From SIG636 sp045535465 (GTDB lineage: Bacteria > Bacillota > Clostridia > Oscillospirales > CAG-382), in contig JAZSLS010000016.1 of assembly GCA_045535465.1 (NCBI GenBank), forward strand, positions 1-64,000: a stretch of 64,000 nt of DNA, read 5' to 3'. A program made the position numbers and the translations under genes. The notes below the pieces were generated by a model that was not told the origin of the DNA, made no database searches, and worked only from the letters and a program-made list of their open reading frames with translations. This document shows, piece after piece, positions 23,617 through 32,128 of this stretch (position 1 is the first letter of the stretch; each line of letters starts with the position of its first letter).

Positions 23617-24213
23617 ATGAACCAAAAACAAAAACTACTTGCACTTACCGAGTGCGCTCTTATGCTGGCGCTGGCAACGGCGCTTTCCTTCGTAAAGCTG
23701 TATCAGGCGCCGTTGGGTGGCTCCGTTACCTTGCTTTCTATGCTTCCCATTATGTTCATATCCTTCCGTTACGGAATAAAACGGGGTCTTGCCTGCGGCT
23801 TTGTATATTCGCTTATCCAGCTTTGGCAAGGCAGCGGAAATCTTGCATACGTTCCCACTGCTATGGGCGTTGTGGGATGCATAGCCTTAGACTACATTTT
23901 ACCCTTTACCCTGTTGGGGCTTGCAGGCATTTTTTATAAAAAAGACGGCTCTGTTAAGCAAAAGACCCTTACCGCAGTCCTTGGCGTATGCCTTGCCGCC
24001 GCTCTTCGCTTTGCTTGTCATTTCCTTGGCGGTGCTGTAGTTTGGTATGAGATAACCAAAACGGGAATGTGGAACGATTACGTTCAGACCGTTGGTATGT
24101 GGACCTATTCCTTTGTTTATAACGGTACTTACTTAGGTCCCGATGCCGCTTTGGTAATTATTGCCTCCCCTGCTATACCCCTTATAGAAAAGGCTCTCAA
24201 AAAGGTTAAGTAA
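23617..24213 (+). CDS. thiT: thiamine ECF transporter S component ThiT
   Basis: A 198-residue membrane protein that captures thiamine for a shared ECF energising module (not in this window). It has about six hydrophobic segments and the family's GGSVTLLSMLPI near residues 34-45. Residues known to bind thiamine in Lactococcus ThiT appear in register: His 135 and Trp 143 (spacing 8), Tyr 164 and Asn 169 (spacing 5), with Asp 92 at the place of the usual Glu. The upstream TPP riboswitch supports the assignment. A GAAAGGAG site precedes the ATG. The 390-bp leader between riboswitch and start is occupied by MITE-like sequence. Confidence 0.95.
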   Translation: MNQKQKLLALTECALMLALATALSFVKLYQAPLGGSVTLLSMLPIMFISFRYGIKRGLACGFVYSLIQLWQGSGNLAYVPTAMGVVGCIALDYILPFTLLGLAGIFYKKDGSVKQKTLTAVLGVCLAAALRFACHFLGGAVVWYEITKTGMWNDYVQTVGMWTYSFVYNGTYLGPDAALVIIASPAIPLIEKALKKVK

Positions 24214-24226
24214 CCAACGGAGAAAA

Positions 24227-24243
24227 GGAGCCCGATGGGCTCC
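24227..24243 (+). terminator. short hairpin after thiT
   Basis: GGAGCCC-gat-GGGCTCC (24227-24243) is a perfect 7-bp stem 14 bp after the thiT stop. A T-run is missing because the MITE-like left end begins directly after it at 24245. Confidence 0.5.
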
Positions 24244-24244
24244 C

Positions 24245-24276
24245 CAGACCGCTGATAAAGGCACAGAGCACGAAAA
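24245..24276. mobile_element. MITE-like repeat, solo left end (copy B)
   Basis: The 32-nt sequence beginning CAGACCGCTGATAAAGG matches the left ends of copies A and C almost exactly, then diverges. Only the terminal segment remains, so this is a remnant. Confidence 0.65.
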
Positions 24277-24308
24277 GCGAAAAATCAACATCTAAAAAAT
24301 ACAAACAG

Positions 24309-24337
24309 AAAAAGTGGCTTTAATTAAGCCACTTTTT
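24309..24337. terminator. bidirectional terminator between thiT and valS
   Basis: AAAAAGTGGCTT (24309-24320), loop TAATT, AAGCCACTTTTT (24326-24337): a 12-bp perfect stem with A- and T-runs built into the arms, able to act on both converging transcripts. Confidence 0.85.
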
Positions 24338-24361
24338 CTACTTTATAGTGTAAAAATTTAA

Positions 24362-26989
24362 TTACATAGCCTGAAGTGCTTGGCGAAGCTGAGCTGCCTT
24401 TTCCGTAAACTTTGCCAGCTTTTCCTTTTCTGCCTCTACAAGATGCGCAGGCGCACGGTCAACAAAGGAAGCGTTGTTAAGCTTACCCTCGGCACGGGCA
24501 ATTTCCGCCTCGGTTGCCGCAAGCTCCTTAGTAAGGCGTTCCTTTTCTGCCGCTCTGTCAACCAGCTCATCCATAGGCAGGTAAAGCACTGCGTCAAAGG
24601 TAACTGCCTGTACCATATCCTTGCCGTCAAAGTCATCGGCAGCTATGGTAACGTCGGAAGCGGAAGCAAGCTTTTCAAAGAAGATAGCCGCTTTTTCAAA
24701 CAAAGCCTTCTTTTCGGTCTTAATATAGATATGTGCCTTGCGGGAGGGAACTGCGCCTATCTCGGCACGGCGGTTACGAACGGCCTTAATAGCCTCGATA
24801 ACTGCGTTCATAGCCTCTTCATCTTCGGCAAACGTAAGCTCTTCCTTAAACTGAGGGAAGTCGGAAACCATTATGCTTTCACCGTTGTGAGGCAGGGTCT
24901 GCCAAATTTCCTCGGTTATGAAGGGCATAAAGGGATGAAGCAGCTTCATAATACCCGAAAGAACGTAAACAAGAGTAGACTGGGCTACCAAGCAGGTATC
25001 GCTGCCCTTTTCGTTAAGACGGGGCTTAACAAGCTCAATATACCAATCGCAGAAGTAGTCCCAAGCAAAGTCGTAAAGCTTTGCTACGGCAACACCAAGC
25101 TCAAACTTATCAAGGTTATCGCAAACGTCCTTAACAAGGGCGTTGTATTTGCTTATAATCCACTTGTCCTCGGTGGCAAGGGTGGAAACGTCAATGCTGT
25201 CTGCATCAAATTCCTCTGTAAGGTTCATAAGCACAAACCTTGCGGCGTTCCAAAGCTTGTTGGCAAAGTTACGGCTTGCCTCAACCTTCTTGTCGGTAAA
25301 ACGCATATCGTTTCCGGGGCTGTTACCGGAAGCAAGAGTAAAGCGGAGTGCGTCCGCACCGTACTTGTCAATAACCTCAAGAGGGTCAATGCCGTTGCCC
25401 AAGGACTTAGACATCTTTCTGCCCAGCTCGTCCCTTACAAGACCGTGGATAAGAACGGTGTTAAAGGGGGCTTTGCCTGTGTACTCAAGCCCTGAGAATA
25501 TCATACGGGATACCCAGAAGGTAATTATATCGTAGCCTGTAACAAGGGTAGAGGTAGGATAAAAACGACGAAGGTCGTCGGTATCGTCGGGCCAGCCAAG
25601 GGTAGAGAAGGGCCAAAGGGCGGAGCTGAACCAAGTGTCAAGAGTATCGGGGTCCTGACGCTTAGCCTTGCCGCACTTAGGACAAACGGCGCTGTCCTCC
25701 TTGGTAACTACCAGCTCGCCGCAGTCGTCACAATAAAAGGCAGGTATCCTGTGGCCCCACCAAAGCTGACGGGAGATGCACCAGTCACGAATGTTTTCCA
25801 TCCAGTGGAAATAGTTCTTTTCAAAGCGTTCGGGAACAAACTTAATGTCACCCTCACGAACTGCCTTAATAGCGGGAGCAGCCAATTCCTCCATACTTAC
25901 AAACCACTGGAGGGAGGCTCTGGGCTCGATAGTGGTGCCGCAACGGTAGCAGGTGCCAACGTTGTGAGCGTGGTCTTCTATGCGAACAAGGAAGCCGCCT
26001 GCCTCAAGGTCCTTAACTATAGCCTTGCGGGCAGCAAAGCGGTCCATACCTGCATAAGCGGGATAGTCCTCGGTTATCTTAGCGTCGTCGGTCATAACGT
26101 TGATAACCTCAAGGTCGTGGCGTTTGCCAACCTCAAAGTCGTTGGGGTCGTGGGCAGGAGTAATCTTAACAACGCCCGTACCAAAGTCCATTTCAACGTA
26201 ATCGTCGGCAACAACAGGTATCTCTCTGCCTACCAAGGGGAGAACAAGAGTCTTACCGATAATGTTCTTATATCTTTCATCGCTCGGGTTAACTGCAACA
26301 GCGGTATCGCCCAGCATTGTTTCGGGTCTGGTGGTAGCTACCTCAACGTAGCCGCTGCCATCCTTAAAGGGATAACGAAGGTGCCAAAAATGGCCTGCCT
26401 GCTCCTCGTAGTTTACCTCGGCATCGGAGATGGAGGTAAGACAATGGGGGCACCAGTTGATAATACGCTTGCCACGGTAGATAAGCCCCTTGTTGTAAAG
26501 GCGTACAAACACCTCTTTTACTGCCTTGGAGCAACCCTCGTCCATAGTAAAGCGCTGTCTTGACCAATCGCAGGAGGTACCCATCTTCTTAAGCTGTTCG
26601 ATAATACGGTTGCCGTACTTATCGTTCCAAGCCCAAGCACGCTCAAGAAAGCCGTCACGACCTATATCGTCCTTGGTAACGCCTTCCTTTCTCATAGCTT
26701 CAACTATCTTTGCCTCGGTAGCGATAGATGCGTGGTCGGTACCGGGAAGCCAAAGGGTGTCAAAGCCGCACATACGCTTATATCTTATAAGAATATCCTG
26801 CAGAGTGTTGTCAAGGGCGTGGCCCATATGAAGCTGACCTGTAATATTTGGTGGAGGAATAACTATGGTATAGCTTTCCTTGCCTTTATTTTCTGCCTTG
26901 GGGGCGAAGAAGCCTCTTTCGCTCCAAAAAGCGTACAGCCTGTCCTCAACCGCCTTGGGGTCATACTTTTTTTCAAGTTGTTTAAGCAT
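24362..26989 (-). CDS. valS: valyl-tRNA synthetase
   Basis: An 875-residue class Ia synthetase. The HIGH-type motif is LHMGH (53-57) after PPPNITGQ, the KMSKS motif occurs exactly after DELGR near residue 520, and the editing domain GTGVVKITPAHDPNDFEVG is present. The C-terminal arm ends in a Glu/Lys-rich coiled coil (from about residue 810), as usual for ValRS. It follows the DUF1015 gene by 19 bp and has no T-box leader, so it is probably transcribed from the pcrA promoter. Confidence 0.97.
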   Translation of the reverse strand: MLKQLEKKYDPKAVEDRLYAFWSERGFFAPKAENKGKESYTIVIPPPNITGQLHMGHALDNTLQDILIRYKRMCGFDTLWLPGTDHASIATEAKIVEAMRKEGVTKDDIGRDGFLERAWAWNDKYGNRIIEQLKKMGTSCDWSRQRFTMDEGCSKAVKEVFVRLYNKGLIYRGKRIINWCPHCLTSISDAEVNYEEQAGHFWHLRYPFKDGSGYVEVATTRPETMLGDTAVAVNPSDERYKNIIGKTLVLPLVGREIPVVADDYVEMDFGTGVVKITPAHDPNDFEVGKRHDLEVINVMTDDAKITEDYPAYAGMDRFAARKAIVKDLEAGGFLVRIEDHAHNVGTCYRCGTTIEPRASLQWFVSMEELAAPAIKAVREGDIKFVPERFEKNYFHWMENIRDWCISRQLWWGHRIPAFYCDDCGELVVTKEDSAVCPKCGKAKRQDPDTLDTWFSSALWPFSTLGWPDDTDDLRRFYPTSTLVTGYDIITFWVSRMIFSGLEYTGKAPFNTVLIHGLVRDELGRKMSKSLGNGIDPLEVIDKYGADALRFTLASGNSPGNDMRFTDKKVEASRNFANKLWNAARFVLMNLTEEFDADSIDVSTLATEDKWIISKYNALVKDVCDNLDKFELGVAVAKLYDFAWDYFCDWYIELVKPRLNEKGSDTCLVAQSTLVYVLSGIMKLLHPFMPFITEEIWQTLPHNGESIMVSDFPQFKEELTFAEDEEAMNAVIEAIKAVRNRRAEIGAVPSRKAHIYIKTEKKALFEKAAIFFEKLASASDVTIAADDFDGKDMVQAVTFDAVLYLPMDELVDRAAEKERLTKELAATEAEIARAEGKLNNASFVDRAPAHLVEAEKEKLAKFTEKAAQLRQALQAM

Positions 26990-27008
26990 ATCCTGTCTAT
27001 TATTCCTT

Positions 27009-28265
27009 TCAGTTTCTGTCTTTTATGGTGTTCATAACCAAGCCTGTCTTAAGCTTGGGATAGAAGTAGGTGGATTTTTGAGGCATTTTACCGCCGGAGA
27101 GAGAAACACTTTTAATCTCGCCAACCTTGGTGGGGTTAAGGATAAATGCCGCACTGCTCTCACCGCTCTTAACGCTGGCAACCGCCTCCTCTATATCTCT
27201 TGTATATCTAAGGTTGCGCTGTGCCGCCATATTTTCCTTATCTATGCCAAGGCATTCCTCAAGCACCAGGTCGTGAAGCACCGAAACGTCCAATGCGGAA
27301 AGGCCGCCGTCATTTCTGTCGTCTATCTCGCCCTTGTACACAAGAAGGGTAAAGCCTTCGCCGCCGGTGTAAAGAGCGTAGGCCTTACGGTCAGTGTAGT
27401 CGGCAAGAATCTCCTCTGCCTGATTTACGTCCTCGTATTCCTCTATATCAAACTTGTAAACAAGCTTGGCAAGAAGCTCGTCCTTGTTTACGGGCATACT
27501 GTGTATAAGCCTGTGGGTGGGGAAAATAACAAGACCGTCGTTATCCATATCCACAAGGGTCATAAGCACGTAGTCACGGTTAGCGGCGCACTCGCCCCTC
27601 TCCTCAAGATATTCCTTAAACTTAACGGCAGTTTCGTATCTGTGGTGGCCGTCTGCAATAAATATCTGCTTTTCTGCCATAGCACGTACTATATGAGCTA
27701 TCTCAGCGGAATCATCAATACGCCAAAGAGTGTGGGTAACGCCCTCGTCGTCGGTAAAGCACTGGTCGGGAGCCTTGGCCGCTGCCTTTTGTACCACGCC
27801 GGTTATCTTCGCTTCCTCGTCCACGTACAAGCCGTAAATGGAGGAGAAGTTACAAAGAGTGGATTTCATAAGCTCAAACCTGTCTGCCTTTGCGTGGGAC
27901 AAGGTGTTTTCGTGAGGAAGCACTATACCCTCGGAGAAGGGATAAAGCTTACAAAGGCAGATGATGCCCTTAAGGGAAAATCTTTCGCCCTTAACCTCAA
28001 AATCCTCGCCGTAAACGTAAATACATTCCTCGCTGTCACGCTCAAGAACGCCGTTTGCAAGCCAAGCCTCTAAAAGCTTAGACGCCTCTTCATACTTGTT
28101 TTCGCCCTCGGGCTTCTCAAGCCTTACAAGATTGTAAGGACTGCCCTTGATAAGCGCTGCCCTTTCCTCGTCACTGATAATGTCATAGGGGGGGCAGACG
28201 TTAAGAGAAAGAGAGCCTGCCATATCGGTATATCTCAGCGCACGTATAGGTCTAATTTCAGCCAT
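27009..28265 (-). CDS. DUF1015 family protein
   Basis: A 418-residue cytosolic protein of the DUF1015 family. Hallmarks: the N-terminal IRPIRALRYT...CPPYDIISDEERAAL, ILPHENT-like IVLPHENTLSHAKADRFELM, and IFIADGHHRYETAVKF near residue 200. Some relatives are linked to serine phosphorylation (ParB/sulfiredoxin-like fold), but the function of bacterial DUF1015 is unsettled. It lies between pcrA and valS with 17- and 19-bp gaps. Confidence 0.9.
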   Translation of the reverse strand: MAEIRPIRALRYTDMAGSLSLNVCPPYDIISDEERAALIKGSPYNLVRLEKPEGENKYEEASKLLEAWLANGVLERDSEECIYVYGEDFEVKGERFSLKGIICLCKLYPFSEGIVLPHENTLSHAKADRFELMKSTLCNFSSIYGLYVDEEAKITGVVQKAAAKAPDQCFTDDEGVTHTLWRIDDSAEIAHIVRAMAEKQIFIADGHHRYETAVKFKEYLEERGECAANRDYVLMTLVDMDNDGLVIFPTHRLIHSMPVNKDELLAKLVYKFDIEEYEDVNQAEEILADYTDRKAYALYTGGEGFTLLVYKGEIDDRNDGGLSALDVSVLHDLVLEECLGIDKENMAAQRNLRYTRDIEEAVASVKSGESSAAFILNPTKVGEIKSVSLSGGKMPQKSTYFYPKLKTGLVMNTIKDRN

Positions 28266-28282
28266 AAACTGTTACACTCCTT

Positions 28283-30655
28283 TTAAACTTTTTTAAGCTT
28301 GGCTATGCTTCCCATAAGCTTTTTAACGCCAACCTTTTCAAATTCTATCTTATAAAGGACGTCACCGCCCATATATTCTGCCGATTGAATAACGCCCACA
28401 CCAAACATCATATGCTCCACTCGGTCACCTTCACCAAACATCTCCTTGGCCTCTTTCTTCTTTGGAGGCGGTGCAGAAGGCGCCACACGGGTCTGCTTTG
28501 CAAAGGATTCCTGCGCAGAAACGTATCTGCGCTTAGCCTCGGAAACGTTGTTGTACACCGTCTTAACGGGCTGCTCAATAGTTACCAAATTTTTAGGTAT
28601 TTCCATAGCAAAACGGGAAAGAGGGTTTTGCTTGGTCTGACCGTAAAGCAGACGGGTGTTTGTATGGGTTATAATAAGCTGTTTTTTTGCTCTCGTTATG
28701 GCAACGTAGGCAAGACGGCGCTCTTCCTCCAGTGCCGTTTCACTTACGGCGCTTTGCTCACCGGGGAAAACACCTTCCTCAAAGCCGGGTAAGAACACCA
28801 CGGGAAACTCCAGCCCCTTGGCGCTGTGTACCGTCATAAGGGTAACGGCGTTTGCCTTGTCGTCATAGTTGTCAATATCGGTTATAAGCGCTATCTCCGC
28901 AAGGAAGGCATCCACCGTAGGTACCTCCGCCTGCTCCTCAAACGCCATAGCGGAGGAAACAAGCTCGTCAAGAAGCTGTGCCTTTTCGGGCTCTTCGCTC
29001 GCTTCAAGCAGCTCCTTATAAGCAGTGCGTTCGATTATCGCCTTAACCACCTCGGAGGGCTTTGCGGTTTGTGCGTAGGCACGCAGCCCCTCCAGCAGCT
29101 CAAAGAAAGGCTTAAGCCTTGCCGCACCCTTTGCCAGCTCCGGATAAGAGTCAAGGCTTTTAAGCACCTCGTAAACGCCGCCGTTTTCCTCGGCAAGCTC
29201 AAACAAGGTCTGCGTAGTGGTGTTACCTATGCCCCTTTTGGGCACGTTTAGTATGCGCTTAATACGTACGTCGTCTGCAGGGTTGGAAACCACCGCAAGG
29301 TAGGAAAGAATATCCTTTATCTCCTTACGCTCGTAAAAACGAACGCCGCCAAAGACACGGTACGGCACACGGCTTTTACTAAAAATTATTTCCAGCGCAT
29401 TTGCCTGAGCGTTAAGACGGTAAAGCACCGCAAAATCGCTATACTCGGCATCGCCTGCCGCAACCTGTTCCTTTATATAATTAACAATATAGCCTGCCTC
29501 GCCGCTTTGGGTAAACTGCTTTTTAAGCAGTATGCGCTCACCATCGCCGCGGTCTGTCCACAAATTTTTGCCCTTGCGGTTTAAGTTATTGGCTATAAGT
29601 GCATTTGCCGCCGAAAGAATAGTCTGAGTAGAGCGGTAGTTTTGCTCCAGCCTTATGGTAGTACATTCGGGGTAAACCTTATCAAAGCCCAAAATGTTTT
29701 CAACCACAGCCCCACGGAAGGAATAAATGCTTTGGTCATCGTCGCCCACAACGCAAACGTTACGGCGCTTGCCTGCCAGCATATTTATAAGACGGCTTTG
29801 AGAAAGGTTGGTATCCTGATACTCATCCACCAATATGTACTTAAAGCGCTTTTGGTATTTGGAAAGCACCTCCGGCTCTTCACCGAAAAGCTTTATGGTA
29901 AGAAGAATTATATCGTCAAAGTCAAGGGCGTTTGCTTCCCTTAAAGCCTTGGTGTAGCGGCGGTATATCTTGCCAATGGTCTCAAGCTTTGTGTCACCCA
30001 TTGCCTCGCCCTCGTACTCGTCACACTCCACACAGCGCTCCTTTGCACGGCTGATGTGGCTTTGCACCGTTTTGGGTGTAAGTGCGTCAGTATCCACGCC
30101 CAGGCTTTTCATTATCTCGGTTATAACGCGCTTGCTGTCGTCTGCATCGTAAATGGTAAAGCTTTTGCTGTAACCCAAAAGGTCAATATGCTGGCGCAAA
30201 ATCCTTACGCAAACAGAATGAAAGGTACCTGCCCAAAGCTCCGACGATGCATCGCCCAGAAGCTTATCAAGCCTTGCCTTAAACTCGCTTGCGGCTTTGT
30301 TGGTGAAGGTAATACAAAGAACCTCGTAGGGAGCTGCCGCATCCTTAACCATACTGCGAAGTATACTGCGTATATCCTCCTTACTGCCGCCTGCAAGAAG
30401 AGCATCCATAACAGGGGCAAGCGCCTCCGCATCGGCAGGAACGTCATCAGAATAGTAAAGGTTACCGAAGGAGATTATATGAGCAATACGGTTTACAAGC
30501 ACAGTGGTTTTACCGCTGCCCGCACCTGCAAGCACAAGCAAAGGCCCGCCCACGGTATAGACGGCTTGACGCTGTTTACTGTTAAGACCGCTGTAAAGCT
30601 TATCAAAAAGCTGTCTTTTCTTTTCAGTAAAAGCTCCGTTTGCTGTCTGTATCAT
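28283..30655 (-). CDS. pcrA: ATP-dependent DNA helicase PcrA/UvrD
   Basis: A 790-residue superfamily 1A helicase, acting 3'-5' in DNA repair and replication restart. Motif I LAGAGSGKT (43-51), motif II LVDEYQDTN, motif III GDDDQSIYSFRGA, the LEQNYRST motif and the C-terminal VTLMTVHSAKGLEFPVVFLPG and YVAITRAKK motifs are intact. The ATG at 30655 is chosen because AGGAGGT lies 7 bp upstream; an in-frame upstream start would add 22 residues without a site. The extreme C terminus (DRVEHMMFGVGVI) is the PcrA-type Tudor-like domain that contacts RNA polymerase. Confidence 0.96.
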   Translation of the reverse strand: MIQTANGAFTEKKRQLFDKLYSGLNSKQRQAVYTVGGPLLVLAGAGSGKTTVLVNRIAHIISFGNLYYSDDVPADAEALAPVMDALLAGGSKEDIRSILRSMVKDAAAPYEVLCITFTNKAASEFKARLDKLLGDASSELWAGTFHSVCVRILRQHIDLLGYSKSFTIYDADDSKRVITEIMKSLGVDTDALTPKTVQSHISRAKERCVECDEYEGEAMGDTKLETIGKIYRRYTKALREANALDFDDIILLTIKLFGEEPEVLSKYQKRFKYILVDEYQDTNLSQSRLINMLAGKRRNVCVVGDDDQSIYSFRGAVVENILGFDKVYPECTTIRLEQNYRSTQTILSAANALIANNLNRKGKNLWTDRGDGERILLKKQFTQSGEAGYIVNYIKEQVAAGDAEYSDFAVLYRLNAQANALEIIFSKSRVPYRVFGGVRFYERKEIKDILSYLAVVSNPADDVRIKRILNVPKRGIGNTTTQTLFELAEENGGVYEVLKSLDSYPELAKGAARLKPFFELLEGLRAYAQTAKPSEVVKAIIERTAYKELLEASEEPEKAQLLDELVSSAMAFEEQAEVPTVDAFLAEIALITDIDNYDDKANAVTLMTVHSAKGLEFPVVFLPGFEEGVFPGEQSAVSETALEEERRLAYVAITRAKKQLIITHTNTRLLYGQTKQNPLSRFAMEIPKNLVTIEQPVKTVYNNVSEAKRRYVSAQESFAKQTRVAPSAPPPKKKEAKEMFGEGDRVEHMMFGVGVIQSAEYMGGDVLYKIEFEKVGVKKLMGSIAKLKKV

Positions 30656-30689
30656 AATTCTACCTCCTAACAAAGTTCTTCCAAGTGCT

Positions 30690-30718
30690 ATTATACACCA
30701 AATCTCACTGTAAATCAA
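30690..30718 (-). promoter_or_regulatory. sigma-A promoter for pcrA
   Basis: On the minus strand TTGATT at 30713-30718, a 17-bp spacer and TATAAT at 30690-30695, about 30 bp before the pcrA ribosome-binding site. Confidence 0.75.
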
Positions 30719-30738
30719 CACTTTTTTGTTTCTTCTAA

Positions 30739-32019
30739 TTAATTGTTTACAGCTTTATTTACAGCAGAAAGCAAGGAAAGATTTTGCACGTTTTTTCGGT
30801 CTAAATTCCAATACAGCGCACCCTGCAAGCCGTATTCCTCCACCAAGGCAAGTCGGGCGCTTATGCTTCGGGCGTCCTCGTACCAAACCTCGTTTTCTGC
30901 ACCGTTTTCGGTAAAGGTAAAAAAGGGCGCCTCTGCCGTAGCGTCGTACTCTATTACCGAGCCCGTTGCCACCGCAAGGGCTACTGCCTCTGCCGTGGAA
31001 AGAGAGGGTGCGGGAACAGGGGCTTCGGGGTTATAGGGCAAGGTCCAGCGGTAGCCGTAGTTGGAAATACCAAGAAATATCTGCTCTGCCCTCATCTCCG
31101 TAAGGGCGTACTCCACCACCCGCCTTACCTGCGGAAGCGGCGATATTGCCAAGGGCGGGCCTAAGGTGTAGCCCCACTCGTAGGTCATAAGCAAAACGTA
31201 GTTAACCGATGCCGCCACCGCCCTGTAATCGTGACCCTCGTATAAAACGCCGGGCTGGTCTGCCCTTGTTTTCGGTGCAAGGGCGGCGGTAACGGTGTAG
31301 CCCCTTGGGTTCAAGGCATCGGTTACACGGCGTAAAAACGCCGCATAAGGAAGAGAGTTTGACTTGCCAAGGAACTCAAAATCCACGTCCAGCCCCACGT
31401 ATCCCTTTTGCTCCATAGTAGCAAGCAGGTCCCCGATAAGCCTTTCCTGCACCGCCTCCGAAGACAGCACCGCCGTTGCCAAAGCCGTATCAAAGCGTTC
31501 TCCCTCGGTGTAAGTGGAAAGGTGCATCCACGCCTTGCTCCCGTAACGCCTTGCCGCTTCCAAAATACGCTCGTCGCTAAGGGTGTAAAGGCTTCCGTCC
31601 TCACGAATTCCGTAGGTAAAGGGGATAAGCACGTCCATAAAGGGCGCTACGGTATCCAGCGTGCTTTGCTCTGCAAAGGGGTAAAAATAACCCCCCACGG
31701 GAAAGTCATAGCTCGGCACGTCGTTGTAACGAAGCACAAGACGCTGACCTACGCTTACGTTGTCACGCCCCTGAAGGTTTGGGTTGGCACGGTAGAGGTC
31801 GTTTACGGTAAGGGATGCACGGGACGCTATGGAATAAAGGCTGTCCCCTTGCCTTACTACGTAGCTTTCTGAAGGGAAGCGTATTACCAGCGCCTGCCCT
31901 ACGGCAAGAGGAGCGCTGACAGCAAGCCCGTTTAGGCTTGCCACCACAGCGGCAGGCACGCCGTAAAGAGCGGCGACCGAAAAAAGGCTTTCTCCCTGTT
32001 TTACGGTATGTATAAGCAT
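30739..32019 (-). CDS. LysM-GH18 glycosidase, SleL/YaaH type
   Basis: A 426-residue protein with two N-terminal LysM domains (about 1-48 and 51-98) and a GH18 domain from about 105 to the end. The GH18 catalytic motif is intact: GLDVDFEF with Asp 211, Asp 213 and the acid Glu 215. This architecture is that of SleL/YaaH, a spore cortex-lytic N-acetylglucosaminidase. There is no signal peptide, as in Bacillus SleL. The ATG at 32019 is chosen for its GAGGTGG site; an upstream start would add 28 residues of unrelated sequence. This is the clearest sign in the window of a sporulating lineage. Confidence 0.88.
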   Translation of the reverse strand: MLIHTVKQGESLFSVAALYGVPAAVVASLNGLAVSAPLAVGQALVIRFPSESYVVRQGDSLYSIASRASLTVNDLYRANPNLQGRDNVSVGQRLVLRYNDVPSYDFPVGGYFYPFAEQSTLDTVAPFMDVLIPFTYGIREDGSLYTLSDERILEAARRYGSKAWMHLSTYTEGERFDTALATAVLSSEAVQERLIGDLLATMEQKGYVGLDVDFEFLGKSNSLPYAAFLRRVTDALNPRGYTVTAALAPKTRADQPGVLYEGHDYRAVAASVNYVLLMTYEWGYTLGPPLAISPLPQVRRVVEYALTEMRAEQIFLGISNYGYRWTLPYNPEAPVPAPSLSTAEAVALAVATGSVIEYDATAEAPFFTFTENGAENEVWYEDARSISARLALVEEYGLQGALYWNLDRKNVQNLSLLSAVNKAVNN

Positions 32020-32128
32020 AAAAATTAACCACCTCAGTGCATTGTATGCAGAAAAAGCCGCCACCGTCTTGCAAAAGGCTAAAAAATTTGGTAGGATAGA
32101 CACATAAACCTATGGAGGTGCAAAAGCC

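Noticed and set aside
26990..27008. T-box leader for valS
   Set aside because: The gap to the upstream gene is 19 bp; there is no room for a leader. The same holds for aspS and thrC.
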